From NCBI GenBank assembly GCA_031310005.1, contig CM062379.1:1302001-1366000 (forward strand): a DNA stretch of 64,000 nt, written 5' to 3'. The DNA comes from Dactylellina haptotyla. Its lineage: Eukaryota > Ascomycota > Orbiliomycetes > Orbiliales > Orbiliaceae. Shown here piece by piece: positions 10,053 through 22,235 of the stretch. The notes beneath the pieces are model-generated. The model made no database searches. It saw only the letters and a program-made list of their open reading frames with translations, and had not been told where the DNA came from. The stretch's first letter is position 1; each line of letters begins with the position of its first letter. A program made the translations under genes and the position numbers.

Positions 10053-12370
10053 TTAAGCAGTAGCCTCTCCATTTGTTAGCTTCAACTTGTCAAAATCTTG
10101 CTCGATGTGGTTTGTAAAGTTATTCGCCAACGAGATTCCTTTCTTGTTCGCCTCCAACAATCTCTCCAATGAACCACACGCCGCGGCGATGAATCCCAAA
10201 TATGGCTTGCTTGGCTTCAACACCCGCGAAAGGTATTCCGGATGATATTGAACACCAACGAACCATGGATGTTCCTTCAACTCGACAACCTCCATACGTT
10301 CACCCGCTGTATCCTTTCCGACAAATGGTAAACCGGCTTCCTCAAGCTGCTCAACGTACTTGTTGTTGACTTCGTATCTGTGACGGTGTCGTTCGAGGAT
10401 CTGGTCGGGCTGCCCGTAGAGTTCGCGCAGCTTCGACCAACCGGTGTTCTGTTGGAAGACGGTGGGACGGATACCTAGACGCATGTTGCCACCCATGGTT
10501 TGCTTGTCGATTTCGGGCATGAAGACGATAATGGGCTCTTTAGCCTTTTCAGCTTCTTCGGAGAATTCTTCGGAGGTTGCTTCTACAAAAGACCATTAGA
10601 ATTTATATTTTGAATCAAGAACGTTGGGGGCCGGGTTGTTGCATACCTGTCAAGCCACACACGTTTCTAGCGAACTCGATAACGGCAATCTGCATACCAA
10701 GACAGATGCCGAGATACGGGACCTTGCGTGTTCTGGCCCAGTTCGCGGCTGCAATCATGCCCTCAGTACCACGGGTACCGAAACCACCGGGGACGATAAT
10801 ACCGCTATAATTTGTTAGAGTTTCGCTCTCAGTTAAGAATCTAAGGTGTGTACCTACTTGGCCGTGCAGACCATGTGCCAGGCTCTGTGGTAGCTGGCAG
10901 GGTTGCTCTTAGCCGTCTCCTGCTCTAAATCCGAAGAATCTACCCATTCTAGCACCAGCTTTCTACCGCAGTGCATCGCCGCATGCTCCAAGCTCTTTGT
11001 AACACTCAAGTAGCTGTCGTGTAGAGAGGTGTATTTTCCGACCAATGTGACCTTAACTTCATCGTGCAGTGTGGTGGCCGCATGGACTAGCGACTTCCAT
11101 CTGGCCCATGTGTTTTGACCTTTGCTGTAGAGATGCGGTGGAATTGTGATTTGGTCGAGCTGGAGGGTGGTGGTGAGGAGGCTGACGAGGTTTTGTTGTT
11201 CAAGGAGAAGCGGAACTCTGTAGGTCAGGCCAACATCGACGACCTGGACGACGTCTTCAGGTTCGACTTGGCAGAACATAGCGATCTTATTGATGGTAGT
11301 AGGCGTCAAGGTTTCCGAACAACGGCAGGCAATCTGGTAGACAGAAATAAGTATTTGATATTTCGACGAGAATTTTTAGAAATCCTGGAGCTTACCAGAT
11401 CTGGAGCTAAACCGGAGCTTCTGGCTTCGCGGATGGCAGCCTGGGTTGGCTTGGTCTTCTGCTCGCCACCGATGACGGGGATCAAGCTGACGTGAATCTG
11501 CATAAAGTTGCCCTTTCCTGCGCGGCGTCTGAGCTGTCGCATGGCTTCGATGAACGGAGCAGACTCGATGTCACCGACGGTACCTCCCAATTCGATGATG
11601 CAGACTTCCGGCTCCTCGCCTGTATCGTCGACAGGTATTCTGGCGACCCGCTCGATCCAGTCTTGAATGGCATCGGTGATGTGGGGGACGACTTGGACCG
11701 TCCTTCCGAGGTATTTGCCTTGTCTCTGCACCAACGCCGCCAGTAACGTCAGAACCTGCTAACAAACAGTATGTGGCGGGGAAAGCATTCTAACCTCTCT
11801 GTTGATGACGTGTTGGTATATCTTGCCGGTGGTGATGTTGTGTTCCCTTGTGAGGGTGACATTCAAGTACCGCTCGTAGTTTCCAAGATCGAGGTCGACC
11901 TCGCCGCCGTCGTCCAGAACGAAGCATTCACCATGCCTGTACCAATTGTAAGCTCAGGAGCCGGGGAAAGAAATCCGTTGGTTGAGTAGTGAGGGGAGGG
12001 GCCGTACTCGGTGGGGGCCATGGTTCCGGCATCGATGTTCATGTAAGGGTCGATCTTGATGGCGGAGACGTGGACAGGAAGGTCAGCCGGGTTCCAATGT
12101 TGAATGGGGGCAACGATCCAGGGAGATGACATATCTTAAGACCCGTAGTTTGGAGCAGCAATCCGGTCGACGAGGCTATCTCATGATATTAATTCGATTG
12201 TTCATGTTCATATTCCACCGTGCTGGGGTGGGTATGCCGTCTAACCTATGACGCCCTTTCCGATGCCACTGATCACACCTGTAAAGATACACCACCGTTA
12301 GCGATTGAACTGGACATATATGTTATAGATGCATTGGAAACCAACCTCCGGATACCAGGACGTATTTCAT
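10053..12370 (-). CDS. URA7: CTP synthase
   Basis: Nine exons on the minus strand (12370-12346, 12278-12246, 12175-12135, 12069-12008, 11936-11795, 11725-11396, 11333-10858, 10804-10647, 10582-10053) give 598 residues. The enzyme aminates UTP to CTP using ATP and glutamine. Landmarks are [20 protein letters not shown] at the N-terminus, [51 protein letters not shown], the glutaminase nucleophile in GICLGMQ (Cys404) and the His536/Glu538 pair in YHPEY. Seven introns are GT-AG. The third intron (12070-12134) reads AT...AC, and only its removal joins GLK to [11 protein letters not shown] in frame. Exons 1 to 4 are very short (25-62 nt). The gene is divergent from HAT1. Confidence 0.96.
12070..12134 (-). 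other. Predicted AT-AC intron in CTP synthase
   Basis: On the minus strand, 65 nt begin ATATGT after codon Lys33 and end CCAC before Val34. A GGCTGACC branch-like word lies near the 3' end. The ends are those of a U2-type intron (GTATGT...CAG) with G-to-A at the first base and G-to-C at the last. No GT-AG pair nearby restores the reading frame, and the length is not a multiple of three. Confidence 0.8.
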
Positions 12371-12993
12371 TTTGACGTTTTTTGTGTCGACGGCGATTCC
12401 TGGTGTTGAATGTATATAAGCTCGACCGATTGTTGGATTTTGGCAGGCCTAAAACCGACTTTTAAAGGTGTAGCGAAAGATTACCGTACAATTGCAACGC
12501 GCGCCGTAGACCACCGCGTCGAAGAGTCACACACTGAAGCAAAGATAAATAAATACGGCAAGGAAGAAGAAGGGTCCTGGTTGGTGGGCAGGATCTTCTT
12601 TTATTTGGCGGGGAGATAACTCTTTTTTCTTTCTTCGACTAGGAAAAAAAAAAAAAAAGGTTCAGGTTGGCTGTCTCACACCGTCGCCCGTCGCAGAGCT
12701 CGCTCGAGTGCCCCCGCCAGCCCGCCAGCCAGCTGTGGGAGGTCGCAGGGGCAGCTAGCCGAACCTGCTCGCTCGTCCTATTCGCCCGGAGCCCTGCAGC
12801 AGCTGGCGCAATCGGGGTGATGCTGATGGTTAATTGTGGTTGATTGGCCGGGTCGCGTCGTCGTCGCCGTCGCCGTGCTCGCAGCTCAGCTCATCAACAC
12901 GTCTTCCCAACTGTGGTCTCTCTCCTGCCAACCGCAACCTCACCTCATCACCCCCCATCAACCCCCATCACCACCACCACGACAACCGTCACA
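12371..12993. other. Divergent promoter region, CTP synthase / HAT1
   Basis: About 620 bp between two opposed start codons. It includes a poly-A run at about 12642-12657 and a GC-rich CAGC/CCAG-repeated stretch (12700-12810). No gene seen. Confidence 0.55.
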
Positions 12994-14423
12994 ATGAACG
13001 AACAGTGGACGTCCGATGCGAGGAAGGTCACCCGCATCTCGCTGGTCGCTCCGGATGGCTTCCCCGAGCCCAGCGCCGCGCACTCCTTCCACCCAGATCT
13101 CACCTACCAGCTCTTCGAAAACGACTCCATCTACGGCTACGGGAACCTCTCCGTCGACCTCAAGTTTCGCCAGGATGATATGTCTCCGGCCCTCGACGTC
13201 AAGTACGACACGAGGCTATCTGAAGCTGGGGCGTCTGACGCCCAGGTGCCAATCGATAATGTTGAAGAAGTCCTTCAAAAACATCTTCCCGAAGGTGCGC
13301 GCTCTACCCTCTCTTCCCACAGTATTAGAGTTATCATCGAAGAGATTACTAACATATGTGTAATATCATTACAGACACACCGGCCCAGCTCGACCTCTCC
13401 GACTCAAGCTTCACACCCCCCGGTAAGCTCGTAAACACCTACACCCGCGGCTCCTCCACCTTCGAAATCTACCACTCCAACCTCTCCGACCCGCAAGCCC
13501 GCGCCCTCGTCCACCGTATGCAGATCCTCGTCCTCTTCTTCATCGAAGCCGGCAGCGCAATCGACACCGACGAAAACGACGAATGGCTCCGCAACCGCTG
13601 GGACGTATTCTTCCTCTACGAGCGCCTGCCCGAGTCCAAATTCTCCTTCGTCGGATACTGCACCGTCCACAAATACTGGTACTTCTCCCCATCTCCCGAT
13701 AAACTTACCGGCGACTTCTCCATGGCCGCCCTGCAAATCCAAGAATTCCCGCGCCAGTACCGCGCGCGCATCTCCCAGTTCCTCGTCCTCCCGCCGTTCC
13801 AGAAAAAGGGCCACGCTCGGGACCTCTACGCCGTCATCATCCAAGAATACCTCGCCAGCTCCGACGTCAAGGAAATCACCGTCGAAGACCCCTCCGAGCG
13901 CTTCGAGGAGCTCAGGGACGTCGCGGACTTCAAGCGCCTGAAAGCCAACAATGTTCTCTCCGGTGATAACGTACCCTACATGCTCCTACAGAGACAGCAG
14001 GACGCGAAAGACTGGATCGAGGCTCAGCGCGCGATTGCAAAGATGCCCCTGCGCCAGTTCCAGCGGATGATCGAGATGTTGCTGCTCGAGCGCATTCTGT
14101 TGTCGAACAGCGACGATGACAAGTACACGTTTTTCGTCAAGGAGAGGCTTTACCGACATAACAAGGATATTTTGATGCAACTGGAACGGGATGAGAGGGC
14201 GGAAAAGCTCAAGGAGACATATTTGAACGTCTACACGGATTATGAGAGACTGTTGGAAAAGGTCGGATCCGATGCGGTGGTGGGCAGGGCAGCTCCGACG
14301 AGAAAGGTTATATCTGGAAAACGACCGGCTGGCAACATATCCACAATCGTGGAAGGGGAAGAAGAGGAAGAGGAAGAGCTCGAACCTCCTTCGAAGAAGG
14401 CCAGAGTGAGGAAGGAGGATTGA
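12994..14423 (+). CDS. HAT1: Histone acetyltransferase type B catalytic subunit
   Basis: Exons 12994-13294 and 13375-14423 give 449 residues. The N-terminal half carries HAT1 landmarks such as FHPDLTYQLFENDSIYGY. The GNAT core has HKYWYFSPSP, RARISQFLVLPPFQKKGHAR (motif A, acetyl-CoA binding) and ITVEDPSERFEELRD (motif B). The C-terminus is helical and ends in a glutamate run followed by a basic KKARVRKED stretch that may act in nuclear import. The enzyme acetylates newly made histone H4, usually with the HAT2/RbAp46 WD protein, before nuclear deposition. The single 80-nt intron falls between LPE and DTPAQLDLS, with a TACTAAC branch site. Length matches filamentous-fungal orthologues. Confidence 0.95.
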
Positions 14424-14830
14424 GCGGTACCTTTTCTAGTAAGGTGATATCCCATGCCATGGAAGATTTGTTTTATAAAATGTAATCTAGTTTCGTTTTT
14501 ATTGGCCTTGTGGGTTCGTTCAGGCGTTTTATATATTGTTGCTACACAAAAAATCAATACAGTGGTGCCGCCGCAGTTATCAATCCTCGTTCACAACAAG
14601 AACCGTTATATCCAACGGGTATTTTAGTATTTTTTAAATTCTTTTCTGTTAGATTTGCAAAAGGAAGAAACAAAGAGGTAACTCCGCTAATTACAAATCT
14701 TGCAAGTCATCAAAAATAGGTGGGTAGCCAGACCTGACAAAATGGTCCATCTACGTAAAAACGCGCGACTAAAACATCGTATGCTTACTCTTCGTAAGGG
14801 ACTACCGAATCTAGGTTTCTAGCTAGCTTT
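14424..14830. other. Convergent 3' region, HAT1 / coronin
   Basis: About 400 bp between two facing stop codons. AT-rich and fitting two 3' UTRs. No gene seen. Confidence 0.6.
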
Positions 14831-17086
14831 TCACTTGATCTTGTTCTTCAGGGCCTCAACCTCCTTGATCAACTTGGAGCAGATATCCTGTTGAGAAGCA
14901 ATCGCGCGGGACTGAGCAGCTAAGTTGTGATGGAGAAGCTGCAAGCTTGAGAGAACGCCGTTGAGGTCAGACGCCGAAACGGTAGGTCCGGATGTCTCCT
15001 GCGGGGAAGTAATGGTAACAGTTGGTGTCGGAGCGGAAGCTTGGATCTCCTTTGGAGTTTCGGCCTTTGGGGCAGGGGTAGGCTCGGCGACTGGTTCCGG
15101 CTCTGGCTCAGGAACAGACCTCGAAGACTCTGCAACAGGCGGTTCCGGTGCGGGTTCTTCCTTTTTAGTCACTAGGATAACAACGGGAGGCCGTTCCACC
15201 TTTGGTTGAGGTGGTGCTGGTTCCGGGGGCACATAGTCATCCGAATAGAGGGTTCCCAAGCTGAACGTCGGTGGAGTGGCATTCTTTCCGTCAAACCACT
15301 CCGCACAAGTAAGACCTGGCTTTCCGTTTGCGGTATCCGGGTAGATATCACTATTTATGAATATAAGCATTCTGTCAAAGAAACAATCGAATATAAGGTA
15401 CCTACTCCTGGAACGTTTCCGCTCTTCTAGGGACGATGAACGAGATGGGTTCAATATAAGTGTCAGCGACCGTCTTGTAGGCACGCATCACCTCGTTCTC
15501 TTTGACCTATCAAATGGTTTAGTACAATGGGTCTGTTAAATATAGTCTTTTCGAGGGAAAACCTACATCAATGCCTCTCTTAGGAACGAAAGCTACACCT
15601 CGTTGTGGGTCGGCGGACTTGTATTCCGAAAGATAAACGAGGTCATCGTTAACATATTCGTAGTATCGAATGTTGCCGTCACTACCATATATTAGCACTA
15701 TAATTCCGGGTAGCGATCAGGATAATGAGTACCCACCCTTTACCAGCAAGATACAAGCACTTGGTACCGTCGTCCCAGAAGGGCATGCAGACACCTGAAA
15801 TGGAGTCGAGCAGTTGGAATCCTCCCATAGGCTCACCCGGGTTTCTGAGATCCCAAAGACCGAGCTGGCGATCACTCATCTTGGAGAAACCAGCCGTTGC
15901 GATACGATCCATATCACCCAACCAGACTGCTCTCGAGTTCTTGGCTCCAGCATGACCGGGGCCTTCGTGTACAGGTGTCTGTTGGCGAAGATCCCAGATT
16001 CGGAGTTTCTTGTCACGGTTGGTGGTCACAAGAAGGGATCCATCGCCGCTGTAGGACATACTCTGGACGATTTCAGGATGCTACGAAGAATTGCATATTA
16101 GCTAAGTCCACACAGTGCAATAGCTCTTGGGGATTCGTGAATCTTACTCTCAGAGTCAACTTTGTTTGCTGAGTCTCAACATCCCAGACCTTGATAGTGA
16201 AGTCTCCGGAGCTCGTCGCCAGGACGCCCTCAGCAGATGGGTGGAAGAGGACGTGGCCGACTTTTCTCGGATGGCCACTCAGACGGACAAGAGGTTGTAC
16301 GTCCTTGGAAGCGAGTTCTTCTTCGTCGACGTAGAGGGAGAAGTCCGCAGGGACTTTCCAGATGAAGACCTTGCCGTCGTCACTACCAGATGCGACGATA
16401 TCATCGTGGAAAGGGTTCCTGAGCAGCTGCTGGTTAGTGTCTGGGCAGTTCAGGTACTAGTTTTTAAACAATCATTCTAGCGGGAGGTGGAGCTGCGGTG
16501 CAAGGTGAGGTACCAATCTGTGTCGAGAACAGCAGCTGTGTGTCCGCGGAAAAGAGGAATCTGATCCGGAAGCTTGCCCCTCTCGCCGTGAGGGATAACG
16601 GCGAAAGCACCACCGCCGCTAGCTTCCCAGTTAACGGAGAGGTATTTCGGGTTGGCCTGTTGTGGGAGGTGACGAGGTTAGCAACTCGCGGGGTGCATTT
16701 TGTCCGTGGGCTAGGTATTAGGGACGGGAAAGAGACACAGAGAGGAAGAGGTTATTTCGTACTTTTACGATGTTGCTATCCCAGGCATTCTTAGAGATGT
16801 GGAGATTGTCATAGCATTGCTCCTGTAGTCACGTAAGCCGGAAGGTGTCAGCGAGTGATCCTATTGGAAGGAGACGTGGATGGGCGGAATGAGGTAAGGT
16901 ACCTTTCTTGTCGGTCGACCAAAGACGTGACCTGCGTGTGGGAACCAATCGAGTTAGAACAGGCACGCCTTTAGAACACGGAAGCTGGCTCTAGAGGCTG
17001 GACGTCTCGTGATCAGAGACATGATGGTGGTGGAGGAGGTGGTGGAGGAACGTACGGTACTTTGAGGCACGCACGAATCGAGACAT
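14831..17086 (-). CDS. CRN1: Coronin, actin-binding WD-repeat protein
   Basis: Nine exons on the minus strand (17086-17056, 16931-16903, 16822-16763, 16656-16514, 16418-16148, 16080-15737, 15681-15567, 15506-15406, 15350-14831) give 537 residues; every junction keeps phase. The N-terminus MSRFVRASKYRHVFG is the coronin signature. WD-repeat landmarks follow: FRGHTAAVLDTDWNPF, SGSDDGKVFIWKVP, SGDFTIKVWDVE, TTNRDKKLRIWDLRQ and FSKMSDRQLGLWDLR. Next come the coronin-specific RGIDVKENEVMRAYK and a Pro/Glu-rich linker (about residues 400-480). The C-terminal helix (LQLLHHNLAAQSRAIASQQD to KNKIK) is the oligomerisation coiled coil. Coronins bundle F-actin and modulate Arp2/3 at cortical patches. The protein is somewhat shorter than yeast Crn1, mainly in the linker. 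Confidence 0.95.
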
Positions 17087-17909
17087 GGCGTTGGGGGGGG
17101 TAGCTATGTAGACGGCCCTGAAGGAATGATACTAAGGGAAAGAGGAGATGGCGGAGGAGGGAGCTGGCAGCAGAAAGCTCGCAGCGGTTGAGGAGACGTA
17201 TCTGCAGTGATACGAAGGAGGGTGCGAGAGGCAGAGGAGCGGAGCGGTGGTGGTGGTAGTGCTGGTGACAGTGGTAATAATGGCAATAATGGCAACGGTA
17301 AGAAGGGACAGCTGGGGGACGTTCGTTCACTGTACAGCCCACAGCACAGCACAGAAGGACAGAAAGGAGGAGGAGGAGGAGGAGGAGGAGCAGGAGAGAG
17401 AAAGCCGGACACGGGGATCAGAATAATATCATCTATCTTATATCTCATCAGCTGGAACGAGTTACGGTCCTCGTCAAGAGCATCCAAATTAAGGACCACA
17501 ATCCCTTCTGGCTGCTCTGCTCTGCGCGGCGCTGCCTGACCAGCCCGCCGAGTCCGAGTTCGTGCCGTATAACAATCCGATAACTGTACGTAGTATAGTA
17601 TACGAGTTGTTGTGTGCCCCTCGGGGTCAGCTTACAGGGGAGCTTCCCCGCAGTCCCCGGCCGCCATCCCCGGGGCCCGGGCCAAGAACCGCACAAGTAC
17701 CTCGCTCACAACCACCAAACAACAACCGAGAACAATGTACTTCGTGCTCATCAATCAATCTCTACTCATCAATCTCGAACACCCTCCGTCTCCACAACCT
17801 CCACCCGACCACCACCATCACCGCGATACCGTCCCGGCCCTATATTTAGACCCTCTGTCTTGTCTATCTCCGACTCTCCCATCCCATCGATACGCACATT
17901 CCGCCAACC
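17087..17909. other. Divergent promoter region, coronin / SYF2
   Basis: About 820 bp between opposed start codons. The coronin side is purine-rich with a G run (17091-17099) and a GGA microsatellite (about 17366-17391). The SYF2 side is pyrimidine-rich with repeated CCACC words. No additional gene seen. Confidence 0.55.
17366..17391. repeat. (GGA)n microsatellite
   Basis: About eight GGA units in the shared coronin/SYF2 upstream region. Confidence 0.8.
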
Positions 17910-18806
17910 ATGGCTGATTCAGACCCAAAAGCCGCGACATCGCCGAAACCCGAAAGGGATCGCGAATCCGCCTCCAGCGACGACGAATCCGCATCGCCAC
18001 AACCAGAACAGCAGACAAAATCCGATCTCGCACAGGATCGCCTCGCTCGCTTCAAGGCCCTCCAAGCCCGTGCGGTACGTATAGCCTAAAGCTTCCCCCG
18101 TCTCATCTATGTCACACTCCACATCTAACACGCCCCGTCTCATCAACAGAAATCGTCGGTAGATACAAACCGCAAAGAGGTCTACGCGGAACGGAAACGA
18201 CAGGCCATGGACCCCCGAGAGATAACAGCCCTGCAACGGAGGAAAGCGGACGCGGAGATGAAGCTCGAGAAGGCGAACATCGCGGAGGAAGGTGGCGACT
18301 TTGAACGCAAGCGGGCCTGGGACTGGACCGTCGAAGAGAGCGAGAAATGGGACAAGCGGCTGGAAAAGAAGAAGAAGCGCGCCGAGGATGTCGCCTTCCA
18401 GGACTACCGGCAAAACGCGCGCAAGGTCTACAAACGACAGCTGCAGGGCATCGAGCCGGATCTTGAAACTTACGCGAAAGAGAGGGCCAAGGTTGCCAAG
18501 GACGGCCAGATATACGAAACGGAGGACGGTGAACTCGTCGCCATCGATGAAGGTGGCGAGTTTTACGCTGATGGAACATCGCTGGCATTCGTCGACAACA
18601 AGCCAAGTCGGGCCAATGTCGATAAGCTGGTCGCCGACCTAAAGAAGGCCGATGATATCAGAATAAAGCGACAGAAGAAGGGAGACGACGACGATATCAC
18701 GTATATCAACGACAAGAACAAGCAGTTCAACCAGAAGCTATCCCGATACTATAACAAATACACCTCCGAAATCAGGGACAGTTTCGAGCGTGGAACTATG
18801 ATATGA
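17910..18806 (+). CDS. SYF2: Pre-mRNA-splicing factor SYF2
   Basis: Exons 17910-18074 and 18150-18806 give 273 residues. The N-terminus is acidic and disordered. The SYF2 domain covers most of the rest: RLARFKALQARA, EVYAERKRQAMDPREITALQ, AWDWTVEESEKWDKRLEKKK, DVAFQDYRQNARKVYKRQLQ and the C-terminal YINDKNKQFNQKLSRYYNKY. It is highly charged and helical. SYF2 is a component of the Prp19-associated (NTC) part of the spliceosome and acts around catalytic activation with Isy1 and Cef1. The ATG at 17910 is the first in frame and sits in a good context (ccaaccATGG). Confidence 0.93.
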
Positions 18807-19136
18807 GATCCCATACCCTGTCTCTTTTTGAGGGATCCTATACATATATCGGGCTAGATTATCATAGTTTAGGTTTCCGCTTTTAATACTTATTTGTCTC
18901 GTTGCTTTGCTTTGGCGTATTTGGAAAAAAATTGGGCTGTACGATAGGTTTATGGAAGGCGCTACATCTATAGATAGTTATGTCGAAATGCGTATTCATA
19001 TCACGAAAATGAACATTATTCGAGCTAATATCTTGACTCTCGGAGTATTATAATGAAGGAGCGGCGGTGATCCAGCGTGAACCTAAATATATACATTTTG
19101 CTGGCAACCCAAAGACGAATCCGAGAACTATAACTT
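18807..19136. other. Convergent 3' region, SYF2 / COQ11-like
   Basis: About 330 bp of AT-rich sequence between two facing stop codons, fitting two 3' UTRs. No gene seen. Confidence 0.6.
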
Positions 19137-20228
19137 TCAAGTAAGCCTCGAGCTAAGAGTTTCGATCAACGGCACCTCCACAGGTCCCTTTATCGACTCG
19201 TCATCAATCGCCTGAACAACCGCCCGCCCGACTTTCTCCACATCCATCGGGGCTGTGCCCGCCGCGCCAAGCAACCCGCCAAAGATGTTGCCAGTGAGGC
19301 TGTTCATTGTTGAAGAGACTCTGGTGAGGTAGCCCATGGGGACGGTGGCAGGCCGCTCGTATGAAAACATAAACCCTAGACAAGTTTTTTCGTGTAAATA
19401 ATTTCGTTTTAAAATCCCGAAAAGGGAAAATTGATGTGCTTACCGGGTCTGAAGAAAATCGACCGAAAATCGGGAACCTGGGCGAGTAGTTCCTCCGCCT
19501 CCCGCTTGCTAGAAATGTACCTCTGCGGCAGGACAGGAAATCCGGCAGCGGCGGAGATGTAAACGAACGTCTTTGGCTTTGTTGAGGACGACTCGACGAA
19601 CTGCTTGGCAGCAATTAAAGCTGGAAATTTTTTTTATCTCAGCGTATATTCTCACTCGTGATAGCCATGATAAACAAACCTGAATCACGATTCAATTTCT
19701 CATAGCTCATCTGTCTGCCGGCATCACCGCTGGAGCTCGTGCTCGTGCTCGCAACTTCGTCCCCGGGTACTTTATCCAACGGATTGGCACTTTTAGGCCA
19801 CGCGCTACCGCCGGCCTGGAATGCCTTTCTCAGACCCGAGATCGGGTTCTCTTTCCCTCTCAGGACATCCTTGTATTCCGCCTCCAGGAGCAACCCCATG
19901 CTGTGGACGACAGCATCTGCCGATGCGAGGTGGGGTTTGTAGGATGCGGGCTCGAAGATGTCTGCGGATACCCAGGTCACGCTCTCCGCCCATTCTGGGC
20001 GGTGGCCGTTCTTGGTCGAGGTCTTCCAGTCTGGCTCACCAGAGCGGGAGACGGAGATTACTTTCCAGTTTTTCTGGAGGGCGGCCTGGCATATCTTGCT
20101 TCCTGGGTGAGAGATGTAACGTTAGCCCACGAGTACATGCAGATGTTTCGATTTGGAGGACTGATTGCTGTATACATACCTAAAAAGCCGTTCCCACCAA
20201 AGACGGCTAGACACTTTTGAGTGGCCAT
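19137..20228 (-). CDS. COQ11: Atypical short-chain dehydrogenase, COQ11/YLR290C-like
   Basis: Four exons on the minus strand (20228-20180, 20102-19680, 19620-19444, 19375-19137) give 295 residues. The N-terminal CLAVFGGNGFLG is a GxxGxxG dinucleotide-binding motif, interrupted by the first intron at its last glycine. Later motifs are ADAVVHSMGLLLE, TFVYISAAAGFPVLPQRYIS, SKREAEELL and FRSIFFRPGFMF. They fit extended SDR proteins related to complex I subunit NDUFA9 and to yeast Coq11 of the coenzyme Q synthome at the inner mitochondrial membrane. No classical presequence is obvious. The link to Coq11 is by overall pattern and length, so an NDUFA9-like role is the main alternative. Confidence 0.8.
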
Positions 20229-20705
20229 CGTGATGTCGTTTCAGTCGATGAAGTCTAGAAGGGTGAATCTGAGTGACAATGGAAGAACGGATGATGTTGG
20301 GAAGTCGAATGTTGCCCTCTCGCTCGCTATTTAAGCTGAAAAGGTAACTTCGCCAACCAAACGCACATACTGATACCGGGTTCCCGTTGCTTTCGTTGAT
20401 TGTATGATATCATGACATTTTCGCTTGGCCGTCACCACATCTGCCGCATGTTGCCGCACAGGGCAAACCCGCAAGCGAAGGGAGCTTAGCTTGGCTGCAG
20501 GAGCATCGCGCCAACTCCACCCGCCTTCTCCTTCCCCAGTTTGCTGCGTAATCACGCGCATATGCTGCATCCTCGCGGACTTCCCTCCGACAGGCTCCAC
20601 GCTTGACGACAGACACCGTGATGCATCGGTGACTCGTTTATATCACAACAAGAAGACCAGCGAAGGAGATATACAGACGCACGCACGCAAAGAACATCAG
20701 CTACC
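20229..20705. other. Divergent promoter region, COQ11-like / ATG17
   Basis: About 480 bp between opposed start codons. No coding sequence or repeat of note. Confidence 0.55.
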
Positions 20706-22235
20706 ATGGCCACTCCCGGCACACAGCGAAACGTCACGGACCTCACAAACTGGTTCCTCAACGCCAAAAACTCCCTGAATTCCGTCACATATTGCACCCG
20801 TGGAAATGAAATCATAACCTCCACTCGAAACGCCTTGATAGATGCGTCTATCATGGCGTCTCGGGCGTCCTTTCTCCAGAACGGCATCAAGGACGAATTG
20901 AAGCTTCTCCAGCATGCTAATACTTTGATGGAAAATCAACGGGAAACAGCTCGAAAGGGGTTCCAAACCTCCCTCGGAGACTTGGATGAGGCGAACCGCC
21001 GGCTGGACGAAATCCTCTCCTTATTACGGGCCACCGAGGTCGAAGAGGCGTTTTCGACCGCAGAAAAATCAGAACAACAAGTGCAGAGATCGCTGTTCGA
21101 CTTTGTCGATGAGGATGGGATAGAGAACTTGAGAAGCCGGCTGCGGGGGATAATAGACCAAGTTCAGGTTAGGACTTCCACCTCATCAACAACATGTTTA
21201 TTCCAACCAAGCCCTAGCCATCATTAACCACATACGAGCCATCTCTTGTTGTCAGCGCAGATAGGAAACGGATGAAATTTTCGAGTCACACTTAGAACCG
21301 TTCACCCAGCTTATAGCGTTTATAACCGAATCTCTGAGTGCTTTATCTAAGAAATCGGCCCCTGCCATCCCAAATCCTGTGGTAGCGATAACCCCGTCGT
21401 TACAATCTATGGAGGATCATGCTTCGGTGATGGCCTCGTTATTGGAATCTCTAGCTCGGCACTACGACCTTTGCTCGATGGCGCTAAAAAGAGCGGAATC
21501 TCACGACAGCGGGGTATCCAGCCAAGAAAGCGATCTACAAACAGAGGAAGACAAGGCTGACATGCTGGCTGTCCTCCAAAGGGATGCCGGTGAAGTCGAC
21601 GATGTTGTAACCGAGATCAAAGAACGACTAGACGAGATGGAAACAACGAGCGTGCTGGTAGAACAGACTGTTGCCCATATCGGTGATCATTACTGGACTA
21701 TGCTTTCTCTTCTGAGCAAGATGCACGAAGGACAGAGTAGCCTGGTGAACTGTACCGTCCAGTCGAAGGAGTTTGTGCAAAAGCAGATGGATAACCAAGG
21801 AGTTATCGCGGAGAGACTGGATGAACTACAGCGGCTGACCGATCATTACGTTCTATTTGGAGAGGCATATGATGCGCTACTGGTGGAGGTTGGCAGACGG
21901 ATAGCAGTTCAGAGACGAAAGGACTCGATTATTCAGGAAGCGTTGGCGAAGATTGATATGTTGAATGAAGGTGGGTTTCTAATATATTTCCCCAGTATAC
22001 TCACCGGCGCATTTATTAACTTGAAGCAGGGGATCTGAACGAAAGAGAACAGTTCCGATCAGAATTTGGAGACTATTTACCGTCCGATATCTGGCCCGGG
22101 CTTTCCGATCCACCTGGCGCGTATATGATACAGCCGACAGATGTTTGGAAAATACCTGAAGTGAAGCCTGGCGTGATAGAAAATGCAATGACCAGGCGAG
22201 CGGCATCTATATCTTCGGGAGCCAGGCCGTATTAG
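20706..22235 (+). CDS. ATG17: Autophagy scaffold protein Atg17
   Basis: Exons 20706-21167, 21265-21970 and 22030-22235 give 457 residues, almost entirely helical. The N-terminal WFLNAKNSLNSVTYCTRGNE and FLQNGIKDELKLLQHANTL match the APG17 domain. SLFDFVDEDGIENLRSRL and a Glu/Gln-rich long coiled coil follow. The C-terminus REQFRSEFGDYLPSDIWPGL is the family's closing signature. Atg17 dimerises through this region and, with Atg29-Atg31 and Atg13, builds the Atg1-kinase scaffold at the phagophore assembly site. Intron 1 ends at GATAG before ETDEIFESHL; the nearer AG sites lead to stop codons. Confidence 0.9.

Noticed and set aside
12070-12134. U12-type reading of the AT-AC intron
   Set aside because: The donor is ATATGT rather than ATATCC and there is no TTCCTTAAC branch site; most ascomycetes also lack the minor spliceosome.
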